NCBI GenBank assembly: GCA_030544235.1
Contig: CM060477.1
Span: 20,667,934-20,731,933, forward strand
Direction of reading: 5' to 3'
DNA length: 64,000 nucleotides
Source of the DNA: Lepturacanthus savala
Lineage: Eukaryota; Chordata; Actinopteri; Scombriformes; Trichiuridae
Shown here: one piece after another, positions 59,403 through 64,000 of the stretch
Position numbering within the stretch: the first letter of the stretch is position 1
How the letters are laid out: every line of letters begins with the position of its first letter
Made by a program: the position numbers and the translations under genes
Notes under the pieces: generated by a model
The model's database searches: none
Told to the model about the DNA's origin: nothing
Seen by the model: only the letters and a program-made list of their open reading frames with translations

Positions 59403-59881
59403 CAGTCATCAACAAAGTACTCCGATCCTTTGCTTGAGTAAAAGTAAAAAAAAAAAGTCTCAAAAAATCTGATCTGCAAACTCTTGATTCACTTCAAGTA
59501 CCCTAATTAACATAAGGTTTGCAGGTATGAAAAATACTCACCAAGTAAAATGCATAAAAATGCTACTTAAGTAAAAGTACTCATTATGCAGGGCATATTT
59601 TATTATTATAGTATATAATACTACTTGTTTATATTAATAAATATATGTGAGAGCATTTTTTAGGTTTTAGGTTATCAACCTGGAGCCAATTTTACAACTT
59701 TGGGTACATTAATAGTAAGAGTACTACGTCACACATCAAGTACAAAGTAAAATATTGACCTATGACATAGATGGAGAGGAAGTATAAAGTAGCATCAAAT
59801 GGAAATATACCTCAAATGGCTACCTAAATTGTACTTAAGTACAATATTTAAGTAAATAGACTTAATTACTTTCCACCACTG
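59403..59881. mobile_element. MITE of the CAGTGGTGGAAAGTAA type (hAT-like), both ends present
   Basis: The right end reverse complemented begins CAGTGGTGGAAAGTAATTAA, then GTCTATTTACTTAAATATTG and TACTTAAGTAC. The left end is CAGTCATCAACAAAGTACTC, then CGATCCTTTGCTTGAGTAAA. Both are rich in the CTTAAGTA/TACTCAAGTA words of this abundant fish element, 479 bp in all, with no coding frame. Eight-base flanks TAGCTTAC and TATATTCC agree at 5 of 8 positions, weakly consistent with a decayed 8-bp target duplication. Confidence 0.75.
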
Positions 59882-60849
59882 TATATTCCACATAATGATC
59901 TCAGCTTGTTTCAATTACACATTGTACTTTATTTTTCCTGGGACAACTGTTTATTGTTTTAACTAAGTGTCTAATTTTCCGATTATTTCATAAAGTGTGC
60001 TGAAGTTCAACAAAACATCAGAATTTGACATAAGAGGCCACTGTTTATTTATTTTCCTACCAACAGTCAGTGGTGTGTTTCTTTTGATCGATCATTAAAA
60101 GGAAAAACTATGACATGAAGGGCAGTAAACCTTCCTGTCTTCCCCGTATTAAAATATCCTGTTCGTCCAGCTTGCAAAAGTAGATGTAGACTGCCTTGGA
60201 CTGCAAAACCAGCTGCTGTGTTACTGCTATGAGGCCAAATATTGTCCTGTGGTATCAAACAAAGTAGAGTGTGGAGGAGGAAGAAACCACTGGTGCTACG
60301 TTACGGCTGCAAAAGAGACTACAGCATGAGATTCATCAGAAATAATGGAGACAGAACCGAAAACATTGTGCTACAACAATCTTTGTGGTACAGAAAATGA
60401 TATCAGACTTTGCCAACACTTAATACAGAACAGAGTGCGAACGAGTGTTTTACCTGCAGCTCATGCAGCTGCATTATGAGCATTTCTGTAGTGGTAAAAA
60501 AAACGCAGCAATGTTGTTTTCCAAACCAGCAGAAATGGAGACTGTCGGCTCTGAAGAGCTGTTGACGGTCCACTGATGTGTCCTGGTTTGCAATGATCTA
60601 TATAACTGCATTCTGTGAGCACACTATCAGTGACCTTGAAGGCAATGCATTGTGGTTGTTGTAGGATTTCCCCCTTTAGAGCTATTGCAGAATATACAGG
60701 GTTAGGGTTAGGGTTAAGGTTCCTCACTTTCCTCTAGTCAATTTTTCAAAAATAATATATAGCTGACCTAGAGACAGGGACAACAGGGTTTACACAAGAG
60801 GAAGAAGAGTAAAGTGGAAAAACTTCAATAGAGAGTGGAGCGATTTGGC
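59882..60849. other. Non-coding stretch with a short telomere-like run
   Basis: GGGTTAGGGTTAGGGTTAAG at 60700-60719 gives about three TTAGGG units. Otherwise nothing recognised; the 88-codon minus frame (60461-60727) has no domain. Confidence 0.45.
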
Positions 60850-61030
60850 CTGGTTTTACCTTGTGGACAGCAAAGAAATGTGGCATCAATTGAGTAGTGG
60901 AGAGCTGGGGTTATATACTGCAGGTAACAAGGTGACTGAAGGCAGGTGTGCCACAACAGCAACACTGCACCCCACCTCTGTCTAAGGCACGGACAGACAC
61001 GGGGGAAAATCAGGAAATCACAGCTAGAAC
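60850..61030 (-). mobile_element. Ty3/gypsy LTR fragment (antisense), related to the LTR at 39.9 kb
   Basis: The + strand reads GGTTTTACCTTGTGGACAGC, AATGTGGCATCAATTGAGTA, GTGGAGAGCTGGGGTTATAT, ACTGCAGGTAACAAGGTGAC and TGAAGGCAGGTGTG. It aligns with 40028-40129 (GGTTTACCATGTGGTTGATG, TACTGCAGGTAACAAACTGA, GTAGGCAGGTGTGG). No internal sequence accompanies it, so it is a solo or fragmentary LTR. Confidence 0.65.
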
Positions 61031-61294
61031 TGGGACATGTGTCTAATATTCAAATGTATTAAATAAAATATTCAAAAGATGAAGTCAACCAGCTGTGAAA
61101 ATGCAACGAACAACTAACAAATATCACTGCTTATGCTATAGCTACATTTATACATAGATCACTTTAAAACAATAAACCAGCATCATCTTTATCTCACATA
61201 ATGGCTCTTTATAGCAGCGAGTGTAAAAAAGCTCAAGAAAGTGGAAAGTGGTGTTTTTGCTAGTCATGAATAGGGTGTTTTCATCCAAACAGAC

Positions 61295-61404
<110 letters not shown>

Positions 61405-61484
61405 CATTCCAGAGCCTTTTGTTTTTAGCACCTTAGCAACCATCCACAGCGGCTCTGAAATTTTTAGAAACACTGCTGATTTTT

Positions 61485-61740
61485 AACTCCAGTAGTCACA
61501 CTCCTTTAAGGATCGGCTTAAAACGTTCCTTTTTGATAAAGCTTATAGATAGTCAGGCTTTCGGATTAAACTGCTGGGCGACTTCCCACGATACTCTGAG
61601 CCGCTCCCTCTCCTTTTCCCTCTCTGTTTGTATGCATTTGTGTGCCATTAATACATATTAGTAACTCATCACCTTCTCTCCCTTAGTTTTGTCCTTTTTC
61701 ATCTGTCTCCTCTGTTGCCTTCTACAGGTATTTCTGCCTC
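61485..61740 (+). mobile_element. LINE 3' fragment (L2-like), end of ORF2 and UTR
   Basis: FKDRLKTFLFDKAYR (61510-61555; frame CTTTAAGGATCGGCTTAAAA) is the R.LKT.LF.KAY motif at the very end of L2-type ORF2 proteins, followed at once by a stop. A T/C-rich 3'UTR follows (GAGCCGCTCCCTCTCCTTTT, CCTTCTCTCCCTTAGTTTTG). The exact 3' end is unclear. Confidence 0.6.
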
Positions 61741-62509
61741 TGCAGCAGTAGAGTATGAATCTGTTATTGCAGTCATCTGCTGCTCCAGTGAGCCTGATAA
61801 AAACATAAATATTATTACTACAAGTTTCATTATTATACCCATTATTATCACCTATACATCTCTATGTGAAACTCTTATTCTGCTTTTTCCCTCCTGCTCC
61901 TCCTTTTTCCTTTCAATTAAATTGGCTTTACTGGCATTAATGTTGAAAAACAGCATGATACACTATGACTATGATCCAATTCAAATGAATAATGCTATCT
62001 CTCTTTCTACATACCCTCCCAATTCAATTCAATAGCTTTACTTGTATGAACAAAAACATGTTGCTAACATAGTTTACAAGATTCACATATTATATAATAA
62101 ATTAAATATGAAGCCACAGAGAGAGACTCAATTTCCCAAAAATTGTTGTTGTTTTTATGTGTACTTGATGTGTTTTTAAATGTGTTAAATGGGAGATGTA
62201 AACAACTTTGCAGAATAAGTAACAATGCAAGCATGATTGACAAGGTTTCAGCAGGTCATTACTATTCACATCATGAAACCTGATCAGTAATTTCTGTCAT
62301 GAATGAGCTGTTACAGCTACCCAATGGAAAAAAGAGCCATTTTTTCACTTGTAGATGCCTAAAGTTATTGGTTTTTATCTCCGGTTCACAAATGTACCTT
62401 TTCTATGCTGTTCTGTCTTTGATTTTAAAGGGACCAAAAGTAAATTGACAAACAACCAATCATAAATCAAACTGTCACTTTTAAAAAGCTTGGTTGCAAA
62501 TCTATTGAG
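61741..62509. other. Non-coding stretch, nothing recognised
   Basis: AT-rich. CAATTCAATTCAATAGCTTT at 62021 resembles the reverse complement of a LINE tail (ATTGAATTGAATT) but is alone. Confidence 0.45.
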
Positions 62510-62730
62510 GTCAATGATATTCCTGAAGTCTGGAACACAGAGACATCAAGAGACATTGGATTCTTTCCTGGTGATGATCTGCCAGGCCTCGACTGCAGCT
62601 GCCTTCAGTTTGTGTTTCGTGCTTGGGGCATTTTCCTTTCAGATTTGTCTTTAGCAGTTGAAATGCACAATAGATTGAGGTTAGGCGATTGACTTGGTCA
62701 TTGTATGACATTTGGATTATTTACCTTAAA
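62510..62730 (-). mobile_element. Tc1/mariner transposase C-terminal relic (antisense)
   Basis: Minus frame 62711-62511 reads NDQVNRLTSIYCAFQLLKTN, LKGKCPK and, later, RIQCLLMSLCSRLQEYH. It follows the W.SQSPDLNPIE..W..LK.....P...L........V.SM..R...V end of Tc1 transposases: the segment that would carry the last catalytic acidic residue reads NRLTSIYCAF, out of frame with PNLNL. The middle part is frameshifted. The enzyme would cut and paste Tc1 DNA; this piece lacks the N-terminal DNA-binding and most of the DDE domain. It directly abuts the gypsy piece on the other strand. Confidence 0.65.
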
Positions 62731-62735
62731 AAGCA

Positions 62736-63243
62736 GTGGGAGCAGCCACTTTTGAGGAAACCATCAGATCCTGGGACAAGTGGCTTCTGCAGCGCCAGTT
62801 AGCACAAGATCTGGCACAGAAGAATTTGGAGGAGGCAGAAGAATACCGCCATAACCTACAGGGCAATGATCCTGACTCCGGCGAGGGTCAGTTGGTATAT
62901 TTGAAAGACCATCACTGTCAGCATCATTGGATGATGTCTGGTCATTGGTCCTGTATCAAGTGGTCAGGGAACTGCACCTTGTGGACCTTATACCATTACA
63001 CCAGCTGACAGAACTGATAATGTGCACCGAGTGCACAGGACTGAGATGAGGGCAGCACCGTTAAAGACGCTACCATCTGAACCTCTTTAATCCTCAACAC
63101 TTGAACCTGACACCATTGTAGATGAGGAAATCCTGACATGGATAGAAAGAGAGCTACCCATTCAACTTGTAGCTGAAATTCCTCAGGATGTTCCACAGCT
63201 CATCCACCACAGAGCATGTGAGACTCAAGGAATGAATCATTAA
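62736..63243 (+). mobile_element. pol: Ty3/gypsy integrase C-terminal region (sense), broken
   Basis: The frame 62736-63008 reads ETIRSWDKWLLQRQLAQDLA, QKNLEEAEEYRHN and EGQLVYLKDHHCQ. This matches the helix after the integrase core and the GD.VYL.DH β-barrel start. After a frame change, NVHRVHRTEMRAAPLKTLP (63019-63075), the typical VHRTE.RP ending, then EEILTWIERELPIQLVAEIP and QDVPQLIHHRACE to a stop at 63241. Two frames are needed. No chromodomain is visible, so this is a different gypsy lineage from those at 40 and 49 kb. The core with the catalytic triad is absent, cut by the Tc1 relic. Confidence 0.7.
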
Positions 63244-64000
63244 ACTTTGGAGGCTCTACCTCCAACGGTGAGCAGGAGACATCACCAACACAAGAGAAGA
63301 CAACAGTTCCAGGGTTGATAGGGACTGATTTCCAGAGGTCTGGGGTGGGTTCCTGTTTGATACCCTGTCACATGACCCTCTGATTGAAATGTGGTCATGT
63401 GACCAACAGGTGATTAGGAGATAAAAGCCTGCAGCCTGCAGCTTGCAGCTGGCTGCAGTGCCCTCTCATTCATCTCCCACTCATACAGGTATATACAAGG
63501 ATTGCTGTAGCACTCAGATTAGTAGTGTTTAAAATACACAGTCAAACTTGCATCACTGACTTTAATTTGGCCAGAGTGGTAGTATCATCACCCCATCACC
63601 GGAACAAAACGGATGGTACTGTTTTAATGTTTTTTACTGTTTGTTACTGGTTTTTTGTAATGTTTTAGTGTGTTAAGGCTGCTGCACAGTTTTGGTTTAT
63701 GATATTTTTTGTGCATTATTTATTTTATCGGTATCTACTATTTTTTTGTTTTATTTGATGTATGTGCAATACATTTAACGGTTGGACTGACCACAAATGT
63801 TTTCTTTTTCTTTTAAAGGGCCAGACCAGTTGCTGTTTCTACTGTTATTTACCTGTTTTCTACTTTAGATTCATTATTTTTTTCATTATTTTAATTCTTT
63901 AACCAGGTCACTTTGTTACTGCTGAACACCTGTTCTATACTGATACCGTGTGAATTGGTTTAGACGACAACTCATCTCTCTTTTCTGTATTCACAGCTGA
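63244..64000 (+). mobile_element. Probable 3' tail and LTR of the adjacent gypsy element, running off the window
   Basis: After the pol stop comes a G-rich GAGGTCTGGGGTGGGTTCC (63336-63354), possibly the polypurine tract. Then ACATGACCCTCTGATTGAAA, GTCATGTGACCAACAGGTGA, and AGGAGATAAAAGCC, a TATA-like box at about 63416-63429, followed by TGCAGCCTGCAGCTTGCAGC. Position after integrase and the TATA-like word fit a U3/R region. No terminal TG or CA was identified and the rest is T-rich anonymous sequence. Confidence 0.4.

Overview
The window looks like intergenic or intronic DNA from a ray-finned (teleost) fish, most likely a percomorph. The evidence is the repeat content: long (CA)n and (AT)n arrays, several fish-type tRNA-derived SINEs, decayed L2/Jockey-, RTE- and L1-like LINE pieces, Ty3/gypsy elements with chromodomain-type integrases, Tc1 elements with CAAAAGTTT-type ends, and hAT-like MITEs. 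I found no host protein-coding exon, rRNA, true tRNA, CRISPR array or prokaryote-type operon. Every coding stretch I can identify is a broken transposable-element gene. Family names rest on recognised protein motifs or remembered fish repeats, not on searches.

Layout. 0-10 kb: TCCA and AT arrays, a LINE reverse-transcriptase (RT) piece with an internal deletion (1.6-2.05 kb), two SINEs, an antisense LINE RT piece (7.0-7.7 kb), a 106-bp CA array and a LINE 3' end (9.1-9.3 kb). 10-20 kb: SINE fragments, an antisense LINE endonuclease piece (14.7-14.9 kb), and an antisense Ty3/gypsy 3' end with integrase and likely LTR (16.6-17.8 kb). 20-30 kb: CA and AT arrays, an antisense LINE 3'UTR, an L1-type ORF1 relic (22.3-23.1 kb), tandem SINE heads (25.1-25.4 kb), and a Tc1 MITE split by a nested hAT-like MITE (27.8-28.5 kb). 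30-40 kb: a hAT-like MITE, a strong hairpin (32.9 kb), LINE 3'UTR and RTE-like LINE pieces (33.5-35.5 kb), a SINE, a ZBED/hAT transposase relic (36.25-36.47 kb), and a two-copy dispersed repeat, one copy of which carries a 31-bp perfect palindrome.

40-50 kb: the best-preserved element, an antisense Ty3/gypsy relic with integrase, chromodomain and LTR (39.9-41.5 kb); a LINE 3' end (41.7-42.4 kb); an antisense LINE C-terminus (45.8-46.25 kb); and a second antisense gypsy with a 501-bp LTR next to a C21 run (48.1-49.4 kb). 50-64 kb: a possible LTR (49.4-50.55 kb), an 84-bp minisatellite, several copies of one SINE family, four more LINE pieces (the longest at 57.95-59.24 kb), a 479-bp MITE, a gypsy LTR piece (60.85 kb), a 106-bp AC array, a Tc1 transposase relic, and a gypsy integrase tail on the + strand running into a possible LTR at the window edge.

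No genes here work together as a pathway. The window is a record of successive insertions, 5' truncations and decay. Between the elements lie stretches where I recognise nothing. A few look less decayed and could hold conserved regulatory DNA, but only a cross-species alignment can show that.
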